Below, one piece after another: positions 35,771 to 44,333 of a stretch of DNA of 64,000 nucleotides. A model generated the notes under the pieces. It was not told where the DNA came from. It was given only the letters and a program-made list of their open reading frames with translations, and did not search any database. Numbering within the stretch: position 1 is the stretch's first letter; each line of letters opens with the position of its first letter. The stretch comes from Amycolatopsis endophytica (GTDB lineage: Bacteria; Actinomycetota; Actinomycetes; Mycobacteriales; Pseudonocardiaceae), in assembly GCF_013410405.1 (NCBI RefSeq), contig NZ_JACCFK010000001.1:2604001-2668000 (forward strand). The letters run 5' to 3'. The translations under genes and the position numbers were made by a program.

Positions 35771-36609
35771 AGGCGCCGGGGAGCTACCAGGAGCTGGCGG
35801 AGCTGCTCCGCGCCCGGCTGCCGAAACTGGCTTCCGGGCAGCTGCGCATCGCCCACCTGCTGCTCGCCGATCCGGAGGGGACGGCCTACCGCGGCATCTC
35901 CGAGGCCGCGCGGCAGCTGGAGGTCCGCGAGTCGACCGTGCAGCGGTTCGCGAACTCACTGGGACTGCCCGGATATCCGGACATCATGGAGCTGTGCCGC
36001 ACGTGGGTCGCCGAGCAGGCGCAGCTCGCGCGGCGCGCCGAGCACGCGAACGAAACCGAGTCGCCCGGCGGGCTGCTGTCCGCGACCCTGCGGCAGGAAC
36101 AGACCAACCTCGCCCGCACCTTCGGCAACCTGGAGCGGCCGTCCTGGTCGCGCGCGGTCGAACTCCTCGCCACGACGCCGCGCGTGCACGTGATGGGGCT
36201 GCGGGAGTGCGGGGCGGTCGCCGACCTCGCCGCCCAGCGGCTGCGCGAGATCCTGCCCGCCGTGCACCGGCTCGGCGGCGGCCCGCTGCCCGACGAACTG
36301 AAAGAACTGTGCGAGGACGAGGTCCTGCTCGCGATCTCGGTGCGCCGCTACGCCGCCGACACCGTCCGCGTCGCGGCCTACGCGCGGGAAACGGGTCTGC
36401 CGGTGGTGGCGCTGACGGACAACCCGGCCTCGCCGCTGGCGGAGTCCGCCGAGGTCGCGCTCTTCGCCGAAACCGACGGCGTTTCGCGCAGCCGTTCGCT
36501 GACCGCTCTCACCGCGCTCGCCCAGGCCCTCGTCACCGAGGTCGCGCTCAGCCTGGGTGACCCGAAGCCGGACCACCGCCTGCTCGACACCCTCCACTTC
36601 TACTACTGA
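35767..36609 (+). CDS. MurR/RpiR-family transcriptional regulator
   Basis: A 280-residue regulator with an N-terminal HTH_6 domain (residues about 10-85: LLLADPEGTAYRGISEAARQ, then VRESTVQRFANSLGLPGYPD) and a C-terminal SIS sugar-isomerase domain (about 120-255) with VHVMGLRECGAVADLAAQRL and ALTDNPASPLAESAEVAL. Such proteins respond to phosphosugars. The GTGA overlap with the dehydrogenase suggests control of sugar or polyol oxidation. A hairpin follows the stop. Confidence 0.88.
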   Translation: MKAPGSYQELAELLRARLPKLASGQLRIAHLLLADPEGTAYRGISEAARQLEVRESTVQRFANSLGLPGYPDIMELCRTWVAEQAQLARRAEHANETESPGGLLSATLRQEQTNLARTFGNLERPSWSRAVELLATTPRVHVMGLRECGAVADLAAQRLREILPAVHRLGGGPLPDELKELCEDEVLLAISVRRYAADTVRVAAYARETGLPVVALTDNPASPLAESAEVALFAETDGVSRSRSLTALTALAQALVTEVALSLGDPKPDHRLLDTLHFYY

Positions 36610-36614
36610 CGAAC

Positions 36615-36652
36615 GAAAAAGACCGCCCTCCCCGGTGAACCGAGGAGGGCGG
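36615..36652 (-). terminator. terminator of the LGFP/sugar dehydrogenase gene (bidirectional stem)
   Basis: CCGCCCTCC at 36623-36631 pairs with GGAGGGCGG at 36644-36652. On the minus strand a run of five T (36616-36620) follows the stem, giving a good rho-independent terminator 17 bases past the LGFP gene's stop. It also sits 14 bases after the RpiR stop. Confidence 0.85.
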
Positions 36653-36669
36653 CCCGTCATCCGATCAGA

Positions 36670-39486
36670 TCAGTACCGCCGGTCGACGACCGTCCCGTTC
36701 GGGTACCACTGGATGTAACCCCACTGGAAGTTGTTCCGGCGCCCACCGTCGAACGCGAACTCGCCCGACGTCGGGTAACCGAGGTAGGAGGTCTCCCAGC
36801 CCAGCGCCGACCAGCGGGCCCGGATCGCACCGTAGATCTCGTGCGCCCCGGTCGCCGGCGAGAAGTAGATCGACGCCGCCTTGTCGAAGTGGTTGTAGCG
36901 GCCCACTCCGTCCGGGGTGACCAGTTCGTCGGTCGCCGGGTAGCCCATCGGCCCCGCCTCCCAGCCGGTCTGCTGCCAGACCGTCCGGATCAGGCCCCAG
37001 ATCGAGTGGGCGCCGTTCGCCGGTGACCAGTAGATCGAGCCGTCCTTGCTGAAGTGGTTGTAGCGGCCGATGCCGTCGGGCGTGACCAGCTCGTCGGTGA
37101 CCGGGTAGCCGAGGGGGCCCGCCTCCCAGCCCTTCTCCGCCCACTTCTCGCGGATGGCGCCCCAGATTCCGAACGTGCCGGTGTTCGGCGAGTAGTACAC
37201 CGACGCGGTCAGCGAGCCCGGCGTGCCGATGAAGTGGTTGTAGCGGCCCACACCGTCGGGTGTGGTCAGCTCATCGGTCGTCGGGGCGCCGAAGCGGGTG
37301 TGACCGCCCAGCTCCAGATACCTGGCGAGGATCGAACCGTGCACCTCGTGCACCCCGGTGTCCGCCGACCAGTACATGCGGCCGTACTGGTAGACGCGGT
37401 AGTGGACGTTGCCGTCCTGCACCTCGGGTTCGGTCGGCGCGCCGAGCAGCGCCGCCACCGCGGGGTCGCTCGCGTAGCGCTGATCGATCGGCGTCGAATA
37501 GTTCGCCGTCAAAGTGATGTCCGAGCCGCCGATGGTCAGCGTCCGGGTCCGCTCGGTGGGGCCGTCGGCCCATGCCGAGAAGGTGGACGCGCCGTCGGAG
37601 GCGATCTCGGCGGCCACCACGTCGAGCGTGGTGCCCTCGGTGACCAGCGCGGAGTTGCCCCCGCCCTCGGCCGGGATCTGCAGCGACGCGGGCACGTTCG
37701 ACTGCAGGGTGAGGCGGTGCCGCCTCGGCCAGGCCGTGTAGCTGGTGCTGGCGGAGACGCCCGCGCTGTCGGTCACCGTCGCGGTCAGGAGCATCCGCGA
37801 GTCCGGGTGATCGGTGAACGGGACGGTGAACGACGCACCACTGGCCCCCACACCCGGATGCGAGTGGCAGGTCGCCTCCTCCGGGCAGTGCAGCACGGTG
37901 CTGGTCCAGGTGACCTGCAGGTCCCCGTCCTCGGCGTCGGTCGCGGTGGCCGACACCGACACCTCGTCGCCGATCGCGAACTGCACGTCGCCGGGGTCGG
38001 TCAGCGTGATCACCGGCGTGTGGTTGGCGGGTGCGACGGTGAACGTCTTCGTGCCGGCCGCGCCCAGCGGGTCGCGCACGGTCAGCTTCGCCGTGTACGG
38101 GCCGTCGCCGTCGTAGGTGTGCGTCGCGGTCACGCCGTTACCGGTCGTGCCGTCGCCGAAGTCCCACTCGTACGTCAGAGTGTCACCGTCGTAGTCGGAG
38201 GACTGCGACGCGTCGAAGGTGACGGTGCGGGACGCCGGGTCGGTGGTCGTCGTCGCCTCCGCCACCGGCGTGGAGTTGCCGGTCGGGTAGCTGAGGCGGC
38301 GCAGGTTGCCGGTGTAGATGTCGGCGTAGACGATGTCGCCGTTGGGGGCCGCCGCGAACTTGACCGGTCCGCCGATGTCGGTGGCCAGCGGCGGGTTCTG
38401 CGGGGCCTGGGTCAGCGTGCCCGCGTCGTTCCAGCGCGCCGTCCACAGCTTCTTGCCGACGTAGTCGCCGAAGAAGAAGGCGCCCTGGTACTCCTCGGGG
38501 TAGCTGTTGCCGGTGTAGACGATGCCGGCTGTGATGCTGTTGCCTTGGTCGGAGGCACTGCCGTGGTGGTACTCCCACAGCGGCGCGGTGTTGGTGACGG
38601 ACGCGCAGCCGGGCAGCTCGGCGTAGCCCGGGGTCAGGTGGTTGCCCTCCCAGCACGGCCAGGCGTAGTTGCGGCCCGGCTGCACCAGGTCCAGTTCCTC
38701 CCACTCGTTCCAGCCGACGTCACCGGCGACCGGCAGGCCGCTGCTGGGGTCGAGCGTGAACCGGAAGGGGCTGCGGAACCCGCTGGCGAACACCCGGCTG
38801 CGGGCCGAGGTCGGGTTGGCCGCGTCGTAGTACGGGTTGGTCGCGACGCCGCGGCCGTCGGCCGTGAGGTGCAGAATCTTGCCCTGGAGGCTGTTGACGT
38901 CGACGGCGCGGAGGGCGGCCTCGTCGACGCGGGTGTAGTCGGAGTTGTCGCCGATCGACAGCCACAACGTGCCGTCGTCCGCGGCGATGATCCCGGTCAT
39001 CCCGTGCACGTCGGAGGTACCGGGCAGGTCGATCAGCGTCGTCTCACCGCTGATGCCGGTCGGCTCGGGCGATCCGGTGACCGTCCACTTGGCCAGCCGC
39101 AGCGTGAACGACGTGCCGCTGGGCACCGAGCGGATGAGGTAGATGGTCTTCGAGGTGGCGTAGTCGGGCGCCACGGCCACGCCCACCAGACCCAGGTCGC
39201 CCTCGGTGCGGACGCTGAGGGTCCGCAGGGTGCGGGTGGTCGAGCCGTCGGTGGACGTCCAGTTCAGCTTGCCGCTCTTGCCGGTGCTCAGGAAGCTCCC
39301 GTCCGGCAGGTAGGCGAAGTCGGTGAGGTCGAAGGCGTTCTGGCCGGTCGGCTGGTCGAGCAGCACGAAACCGGGTGGTGGTGCGGCGGCGGCCTGCGGG
39401 GCCGCGATCGCCGTGACCAGCCCCAATGTGATCAAGCCGGTCCCGATGAGCGCAAGAAAGCGCCTGACTAACCACCGAGAGTGCAT
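36670..39486 (-). CDS. secreted glucose/sorbosone-dehydrogenase-like protein with PKD and LGFP repeats
   Basis: A 938-residue exported protein with GGGGA upstream of ATG 39486. A signal peptide (FLALIGTGLITLGLVTAIAA) ends near residue 33. Residues about 45-400 form a six-bladed propeller of the GSDH (PQQ-type sugar dehydrogenase) family, with DVHGMTGI, FASGFRSPFRF and YTGNSYPEEYQGAFFFGDY. A PKD domain (EWDFGDGTTGNG, about 440-500) and a beta-sandwich domain with two cysteines follow. The last 270 residues are LGFP repeats (GPLGYPVTDELVTPDGIGRYNHF and variants, at least five), which in corynebacteria anchor proteins to the cell wall. It likely acts on sugars or glycans at the envelope. Confidence 0.88.
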   Translation of the reverse strand: MHSRWLVRRFLALIGTGLITLGLVTAIAAPQAAAAPPPGFVLLDQPTGQNAFDLTDFAYLPDGSFLSTGKSGKLNWTSTDGSTTRTLRTLSVRTEGDLGLVGVAVAPDYATSKTIYLIRSVPSGTSFTLRLAKWTVTGSPEPTGISGETTLIDLPGTSDVHGMTGIIAADDGTLWLSIGDNSDYTRVDEAALRAVDVNSLQGKILHLTADGRGVATNPYYDAANPTSARSRVFASGFRSPFRFTLDPSSGLPVAGDVGWNEWEELDLVQPGRNYAWPCWEGNHLTPGYAELPGCASVTNTAPLWEYHHGSASDQGNSITAGIVYTGNSYPEEYQGAFFFGDYVGKKLWTARWNDAGTLTQAPQNPPLATDIGGPVKFAAAPNGDIVYADIYTGNLRRLSYPTGNSTPVAEATTTTDPASRTVTFDASQSSDYDGDTLTYEWDFGDGTTGNGVTATHTYDGDGPYTAKLTVRDPLGAAGTKTFTVAPANHTPVITLTDPGDVQFAIGDEVSVSATATDAEDGDLQVTWTSTVLHCPEEATCHSHPGVGASGASFTVPFTDHPDSRMLLTATVTDSAGVSASTSYTAWPRRHRLTLQSNVPASLQIPAEGGGNSALVTEGTTLDVVAAEIASDGASTFSAWADGPTERTRTLTIGGSDITLTANYSTPIDQRYASDPAVAALLGAPTEPEVQDGNVHYRVYQYGRMYWSADTGVHEVHGSILARYLELGGHTRFGAPTTDELTTPDGVGRYNHFIGTPGSLTASVYYSPNTGTFGIWGAIREKWAEKGWEAGPLGYPVTDELVTPDGIGRYNHFSKDGSIYWSPANGAHSIWGLIRTVWQQTGWEAGPMGYPATDELVTPDGVGRYNHFDKAASIYFSPATGAHEIYGAIRARWSALGWETSYLGYPTSGEFAFDGGRRNNFQWGYIQWYPNGTVVDRRY

Positions 39487-39571
39487 GTATCCCCCTTCCA
39501 GGCGTACGCCTTCTCTTCGCCCGGAAGGGGGATTTCGTTGCTCACAGTTACGGATCTGTAATGCGAAAAAC

Positions 39572-40741
39572 TTACACGAAGGCACTCTGCCCGGTGATCG
39601 CCTTGCCGACGATCAGGGTGTTCATCTCGCGGGTGCCCTCGAACGAGTAGATGGCTTCCGCGTCGGCGAAGAACCGGGCCACGTCGTAGTCCAGCACGAT
39701 GCCGTTCCCGCCGACCAGCTCGCGGCACCAGGCCACCACCTCGCGCATCCGCGAAGTGACGAACGCCTTGGCCAGCGAGGACTGCTCGTCGCGGAAGATC
39801 CCGGCGTCCTGCAGCCGGGCGAGCTGCACGAGCATGCCCCACGACGCCGTGATGTTGCCCAGGCTCTTGACCAGCAGATCCTGCACGAGCTGGAAACCGG
39901 CGATGGGTTTGCCGAACTGCTTGCGCTCCCTGGCGTAGGCGAGCGCCGTCTCGTACGCGCCGAGCATCACGCCCAGCGCCTGCCACGCCACGCCGCCGCG
40001 GGTCGCGCGCAGGATCTCGGCGACGTCGCGGAACGAGCCGATGTTCTGCAGCCGGTTCGCCTCCGGCACCCGGACGTCGGTCAGGGTGATCTCGGCGTTC
40101 TCCACGATCCGGAACGCGACCTTGTTCTCGATCTTGGCCGGCACGAACCCCTCGGCCGGGGTCTCCACGACGAACCCCTTGACGCGGTTGTCGTCGACGT
40201 CTCGCGCCCACACGATGACCAGGTCGGCGAAGGTGGCGTTGCCGATCCACCGCTTGGCGCCGTTGAGCACCCAGGTGTCGCCCTCGCGCTTCGCGGTGGT
40301 CCGCATACCGCCCGCGACGTCGGAACCGCCGAGCGGCTCGGTCATCGCGAACGCGCCGATCTTGTCCATCGCCGCCATCGCGGGCAGCCACCGGTCGCGC
40401 TGTTCCTGATCGCCACCGGCGTACACGCTGTACATCGCGAGTCCGTTGTGGACACCGAAGAACGTCGCCACGGACGCGTCGACACGTGAGTACTCGGCGG
40501 CGAGCATCCCGGCCAGCAGGTGGCTGCCGCGCGGGAGCGGGTCGCCGTATCCCTCGTAGGCCACCCCGGCCAGGCCCAGCTCGCGGAACTTGCCGATCAG
40601 CTCACGCGGGAACTCGCCCCTGGCCCAGTACTCGTTGACCATCGGCTTGACCTCGCTCTGCATGAAGTCACGCGCCTTGAGCAGTGTCTTGCGCTCCTCC
40701 TCGGACAGCAGGTCCTCGTAGCCGTAGAAATCGCCGTTCAT
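39572..40741 (-). CDS. glutaryl-CoA-dehydrogenase-like acyl-CoA dehydrogenase
   Basis: A 389-residue flavoenzyme, last gene of the CoA-catabolic operon. FFGVHNGLAMYSVYAGG and FAMTEPLGGSDVAGGMRT, then WIGNATFADLVIVWARD, are the FAD-binding segments of the glutaryl-CoA branch; FEGTREMNTLIVGKAITG near the end contains the position of the catalytic glutamate. Glutaryl-CoA dehydrogenases both oxidise and decarboxylate, whereas relatives only oxidise, so the actual reaction is open. The start overlaps the stop of the upstream dehydrogenase (ATGA). Confidence 0.92.
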   Translation of the reverse strand: MNGDFYGYEDLLSEEERKTLLKARDFMQSEVKPMVNEYWARGEFPRELIGKFRELGLAGVAYEGYGDPLPRGSHLLAGMLAAEYSRVDASVATFFGVHNGLAMYSVYAGGDQEQRDRWLPAMAAMDKIGAFAMTEPLGGSDVAGGMRTTAKREGDTWVLNGAKRWIGNATFADLVIVWARDVDDNRVKGFVVETPAEGFVPAKIENKVAFRIVENAEITLTDVRVPEANRLQNIGSFRDVAEILRATRGGVAWQALGVMLGAYETALAYARERKQFGKPIAGFQLVQDLLVKSLGNITASWGMLVQLARLQDAGIFRDEQSSLAKAFVTSRMREVVAWCRELVGGNGIVLDYDVARFFADAEAIYSFEGTREMNTLIVGKAITGQSAFV

Positions 40742-41598
40742 TCTTCGTCTCCTTGCTGGCGTGCGGCGAGGATCGCGAACTGCCTGCGGTCGCGGTCCGC
40801 CGCGAGATCGGTGTATTCCCTGCCGCCGTAGGCTTTTTCCACGGCTTCGATGACGCGCTCGGTCGCTTCCGGGCTCGGGTCCGGCCGCCCGAGCGTCATC
40901 CGGTGCATCGACGCGCCGATGTGCGTGGTCAGATGCCGGTAGCCGCCCGGGCCGCCGCCGAGGTGCGAGCCGAGGAACGGGCCGACGGCCGCCCAGCGCA
41001 GACCGAGCGAGTTGAGCACGACCTCGTCGAGGCCCGCGGGGTCGACCACGCCCTCCTGCACCAGGTGGATCGCCTCGCGCTGCAGGGCGTTCTGCAGGCG
41101 ATTGCCGACGAAGCCGGGAACCTCCTTGCGCTCGACGACCGGGACGCGGCCGAGCGAGCGGTAGAACTCCACGGCTTTGCCGATGGTCTCCTCCTTCGTG
41201 CGCGGGTTGGGCACGACCTCCACCAGCGGCATGACGTGCGGCGGGTTGAACGGGTGTCCGATGAGGACCCGGGAGGCGTCGATGTCCCGGGTGAACTCGC
41301 TCGACGGGATCGCCGAGGACGAGCTGAACAGCAGCGCGTGCTCCGGCGCCTCCGCGACGAGCCGGGCGAACAGGTCACGCTTGAACTCGACACGCTCGGG
41401 ACCGTTCTCCTGCACGACATCCGCGTCTCGCACGGCCTCGGTGACCGACTCCGCGATATGGACGCGGCCGATGAGCTCGCCCAGCGCTTCGGCCAGGTCC
41501 GGCCGCGGGTCGCTGATGCGCACGTCGTGCCCGTGCGCGGCGAACAGGGTGGCCCAGGACAGGCCGATGGTGCCGGCGCCGATCACGGCGATCTTCAT
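40738..41598 (-). CDS. 3-hydroxyacyl-CoA dehydrogenase
   Basis: A 286-residue two-domain enzyme. The Rossmann fold begins KIAVIGAGTIGLSWATLFAAHG; SSSSAIPSSEF, GHPFNPPHVMPLVEVV and PGFVGNRLQNALQREAIHLVQEG carry the catalytic His, Glu and Asn typical of 3HCDH proteins. It would oxidise a 3-hydroxyacyl-CoA with NAD. The ATGA overlap on both sides places it in the middle of the operon. L-carnitine dehydrogenases share this sequence pattern and are a possible alternative. Confidence 0.9.
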   Translation of the reverse strand: MKIAVIGAGTIGLSWATLFAAHGHDVRISDPRPDLAEALGELIGRVHIAESVTEAVRDADVVQENGPERVEFKRDLFARLVAEAPEHALLFSSSSAIPSSEFTRDIDASRVLIGHPFNPPHVMPLVEVVPNPRTKEETIGKAVEFYRSLGRVPVVERKEVPGFVGNRLQNALQREAIHLVQEGVVDPAGLDEVVLNSLGLRWAAVGPFLGSHLGGGPGGYRHLTTHIGASMHRMTLGRPDPSPEATERVIEAVEKAYGGREYTDLAADRDRRQFAILAARQQGDEE

Positions 41599-42335
41599 GA
41601 CACCTCCAGGTAGTCGTGCACCGGGGTGACCGGTGCGAGGGTGAGGTCGGTGAGCACGTGGCTCGCCGACACGACCTCCCGGACCGGCAGATCCGCCAGT
41701 GGGGCGAGGACGTGCTCGAACAGCTGCAGCCGCGCGGGGCCGGTCCACGCCTCCTTCACCGTGACGTCGGTGATCCGCGTGCGGACCAGTTCCGCGACCC
41801 GCGGGCGGCCGTCGTAGCCGGGGATGATCTTGAGCATGAACGTCGGAACCGCGATCTGCTCGCGGGCCGCGCCGGGATCGAGCTGGTGGTGCTTGTAGCC
41901 CATGGTCGCCGTCGCGACCCGGAGCGTGCCGTAGTCGAGCGTCCCGACGAGAGCGCCGTGGTCGACGGACAACCGTGGTGTGCCGACGTTTTTCGGGTAT
42001 GCGCTGACCTCCCGGCCGGACGCGGTGGCCGGGAAGTTGTCCAGGTACATCGCGTGCAGGTACTCGCCGTGCTCGTCGCCGAAGCGGACCGGGATCGCCT
42101 GGCCAGCCTCGGTGTAGGGGCCGTACCCGCTCACGTCGCCCATGCGCATCACCTCGAAGCGCACCAGCGGCTCGTCGATCTCCAGCGGTTCCGGCACGAC
42201 GGCGCGCAACGCGTCGAAGTCCGTGCGGTACACGATGTTGAGGTATTCCCGATCGGTGAACCGCGGGATCGTGGGCGCGTAGGCAGGGCTGGTCAGCGGA
42301 GTCGTGCTGTGCTGGACGACATCGACGGCCTTCAT
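41595..42335 (-). CDS. acetoacetate decarboxylase-like protein
   Basis: A 246-residue member of the acetoacetate decarboxylase superfamily with GGAGGAGC before ATG 42335. It keeps the active-site set: EVSAYPKNVGTPRL (glutamate region) and ATATMGYKHHQLD with the Schiff-base lysine. Classical enzymes turn acetoacetate into acetone and CO2; many relatives act on other keto acids or perform aldol chemistry. Its place among CoA-thioester enzymes suggests removal or processing of a beta-keto acid released from the pathway. Confidence 0.85.
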   Translation of the reverse strand: MKAVDVVQHSTTPLTSPAYAPTIPRFTDREYLNIVYRTDFDALRAVVPEPLEIDEPLVRFEVMRMGDVSGYGPYTEAGQAIPVRFGDEHGEYLHAMYLDNFPATASGREVSAYPKNVGTPRLSVDHGALVGTLDYGTLRVATATMGYKHHQLDPGAAREQIAVPTFMLKIIPGYDGRPRVAELVRTRITDVTVKEAWTGPARLQLFEHVLAPLADLPVREVVSASHVLTDLTLAPVTPVHDYLEVS

Positions 42336-43084
42336 GCGCTCCTCCAAACCGGATCGCGGCGCTCGGCGAAGGCACGCATGCCCTCACGCATGTCGTCGGA
42401 CGCCTTGAGAGCGGCCAGTTCCTCCGCCTGCGTGGCGAAGGCTCCGGCCTCGTTGTTCAGGCCTCGCACGACCCGTTTCACGGCCGCCAGCGCGAGCGGC
42501 GCGTTTCCGGCGATCCGCTGCGCGAGTTCCGTTGCGGTCGCGGCGGTTTCGCCCGGTGCGACGAGCCGGTTGACCAGCCCGAGTTCCGCGGCACGGCGTC
42601 CATCGACCGGATCGCCGGTGAGCAGCAGCTCCATCGCGAGGTGGTGCGGGATCCGCTGGGGCAGCCGGATCGCGCCGCCGCCACCGGCGATGAGGCCGCG
42701 CTTGACCTCGGGCAGCCCGAACTTGGCGTCCTCGGCGGCGACGATCAGATCGCAGGCCAGCGCCAGTTCGAACCCGCCGCCCAGCGCCCAGCCCTCGACA
42801 GCGGCGACCAGCGGTTTCGTCATCTCCGCCTGGGCGAGTCCGGCGAACCCGCGGCCCGGCACGTCGGGGGACTGCCCGGCCAGTGCGGCCTTGAGGTCCA
42901 TGCCGGCGCTGAACGTTCCGCCCGCGCCGGTCAGCACACCGACCCGCAGGGCGTTGTCCTGCTCCAGCTGGTCGACCGCGTCGGCGAGTCCGTGAGCGAC
43001 CGCCGCGTCGACGGCGTTGCGGGTTTCGGGACGGTCGATCGTGATCAGCAGAACCGGTCCGGATGTTTCCGTTCGCACGCTCAT
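42332..43084 (-). CDS. enoyl-CoA hydratase/isomerase
   Basis: A 250-residue crotonase-fold enzyme. Oxyanion motifs are GGTFSAGMDLKA and VEGWALGGGFELALACDLIVAAEDA. FGLPEVKRGLIAGGGG carries the second glutamate of the hydratase dyad, and a glutamate also stands in GGGFELAL. Overlaps with both neighbours (ATGA) make it part of a five-gene cistron chain. It hydrates the enoyl-CoA formed by the acyl-CoA dehydrogenase. Confidence 0.9.
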   Translation of the reverse strand: MSVRTETSGPVLLITIDRPETRNAVDAAVAHGLADAVDQLEQDNALRVGVLTGAGGTFSAGMDLKAALAGQSPDVPGRGFAGLAQAEMTKPLVAAVEGWALGGGFELALACDLIVAAEDAKFGLPEVKRGLIAGGGGAIRLPQRIPHHLAMELLLTGDPVDGRRAAELGLVNRLVAPGETAATATELAQRIAGNAPLALAAVKRVVRGLNNEAGAFATQAEELAALKASDDMREGMRAFAERRDPVWRSA

Positions 43085-44223
43085 CGAATGCTCACCTCGC
43101 GCAGCACGTCCTCGGTGTCCTGGCCGGGAGCCGACGGCAGACGGCGGATCGAGGCCGGTGTCGCGGAGAAGCGGACCGGGATGCCGACCGACCGGATCGC
43201 GCCCTCCGTGGGGTGTTCGACGACCTGGACGAGATTGCCCTCGCGGACGTAGGCGTCCTCGTCGGCGTGGTCGAGTTCCAGCACGGGCGCCATCGGGATG
43301 CTGTGCTTGGCGCACACCTCCGCCCACTCCTCGGTGGTCAGCGCGGGGGCGCACTCCTCGATCAGGTCGGCGAGCGCGTCCTTGTCCGCCGAGTCGACGT
43401 AGTCGCCGTTCACGCGCGGGTCCTCGGCCAGCTCGGGCCGCCCCGCCGCGGCGAAGAAGTCGCGGAAGTTCCGCGGGTTGTAGGGGATCACGCAGGCCAG
43501 GCCGTCCTTGGTGTGCACGGCGCGGTGGCCCTGCCCCATCGACAGCGGGAACCCGGTGGGCGACGACGGCGGCTCGAACGTGTGCCCGGCGAGGTGCTCG
43601 ACCAGGTTGAACGCGATCAGCGTGTCGGTCATCGGGACCTCGATGTGCTGGCCCTCACCCGTCTTCTGCTGGTGCAGCAGCGCCGCGAGCACGGAGTAGG
43701 CGATGGTCAGCGCGGAAACCTTGTCGCCGAGGATCGTCGGCAGGTACACCGGCTTGCCCAGCGCGCGGTTCGCGATGTCGACCAGACCGGAGGCGGCCTG
43801 CACGGTCTCGTCGTAGGCGGCGTGGCCCGCCCGGTCGGAGTCGCTGCGGAAGCCCTGCGCGTGCGCGTAGACCAGCTTCGGGTTGCGGCGCGACAGTTCG
43901 TCGTAGGTCAGACCCAGCCTGCCGAGCGCGCCCGGCCGCATGTTGGTGATCAACGCGTCCGCGGTGTCGATCAGTTCGAGCGCCCGCGCGCGCTGCTCGT
44001 CGTCCTTGAGGTTCAGGGCGACGCTGCGCTTGTTCCGGTTCACGGCCATCGCCAGCGCGGTCATGCCCGGCGTGGTGCGGTAGTGCCCGTTGCGGGCCGT
44101 GTCACCGGGCGCCTCGATGCGGATCACGTCCGCCCCCAGGTCGCCGAGGATCTGCGCGGCGTAGGGGCCCATCACCACCGTCGACAGGTCGATGACCCGG
44201 ATACCGTCGAGTGGACCACTCAT
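43081..44223 (-). CDS. family III CoA-transferase (CaiB/BaiF)
   Basis: A 380-residue class III CoA-transferase, first gene of the operon, with GAGGAGC before ATG 44223. The start LDGIRVIDLSTVVMGPYAAQILGDLGADVIRIE is the family signature, and the catalytic aspartate would be in the AAYDETVQAASGLVD region. NRNKRSVALNLKDDEQR is also characteristic. It transfers CoA between two acids to activate a substrate. The overlap with the hydratase (ATGA) and the LysR gene upstream indicate a dedicated acid-degradation pathway. Confidence 0.92.
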   Translation of the reverse strand: MSGPLDGIRVIDLSTVVMGPYAAQILGDLGADVIRIEAPGDTARNGHYRTTPGMTALAMAVNRNKRSVALNLKDDEQRARALELIDTADALITNMRPGALGRLGLTYDELSRRNPKLVYAHAQGFRSDSDRAGHAAYDETVQAASGLVDIANRALGKPVYLPTILGDKVSALTIAYSVLAALLHQQKTGEGQHIEVPMTDTLIAFNLVEHLAGHTFEPPSSPTGFPLSMGQGHRAVHTKDGLACVIPYNPRNFRDFFAAAGRPELAEDPRVNGDYVDSADKDALADLIEECAPALTTEEWAEVCAKHSIPMAPVLELDHADEDAYVREGNLVQVVEHPTEGAIRSVGIPVRFSATPASIRRLPSAPGQDTEDVLREVSIR

Positions 44224-44304
44224 CACTGCTCCTCGTTCTCGTCCTCGCCTGACAATTCGACGGTAGGTCGGAAAACGCGGAAAGGGAATGATCAATGAAC
44301 GAAC

Positions 44305-44333
44305 AATGGTATGACCGCAGCGGTCATACCATT
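44305..44333. promoter_or_regulatory. 29-base palindrome over the LysR stop codon
   Basis: AATGGTATGACCGC (44305-44318), one centre base, then GCGGTCATACCATT (44320-44333): a perfect 14-base inverted repeat. It includes the LysR TGA (44324-44326) and the T-N11-A pattern of LysR boxes (ATGAC...GTCAT). It lies 82 bases upstream of the CoA-transferase ATG, so it is either the operator of that operon or a terminator of the LysR gene; no T-run follows on either strand. Confidence 0.75.

Noticed and set aside
37054..39471. An 800-residue plus-strand open frame opposite the LGFP/GSDH gene
   Set aside because: Antisense, compositionally skewed, no start site, and the minus strand encodes clear domains.
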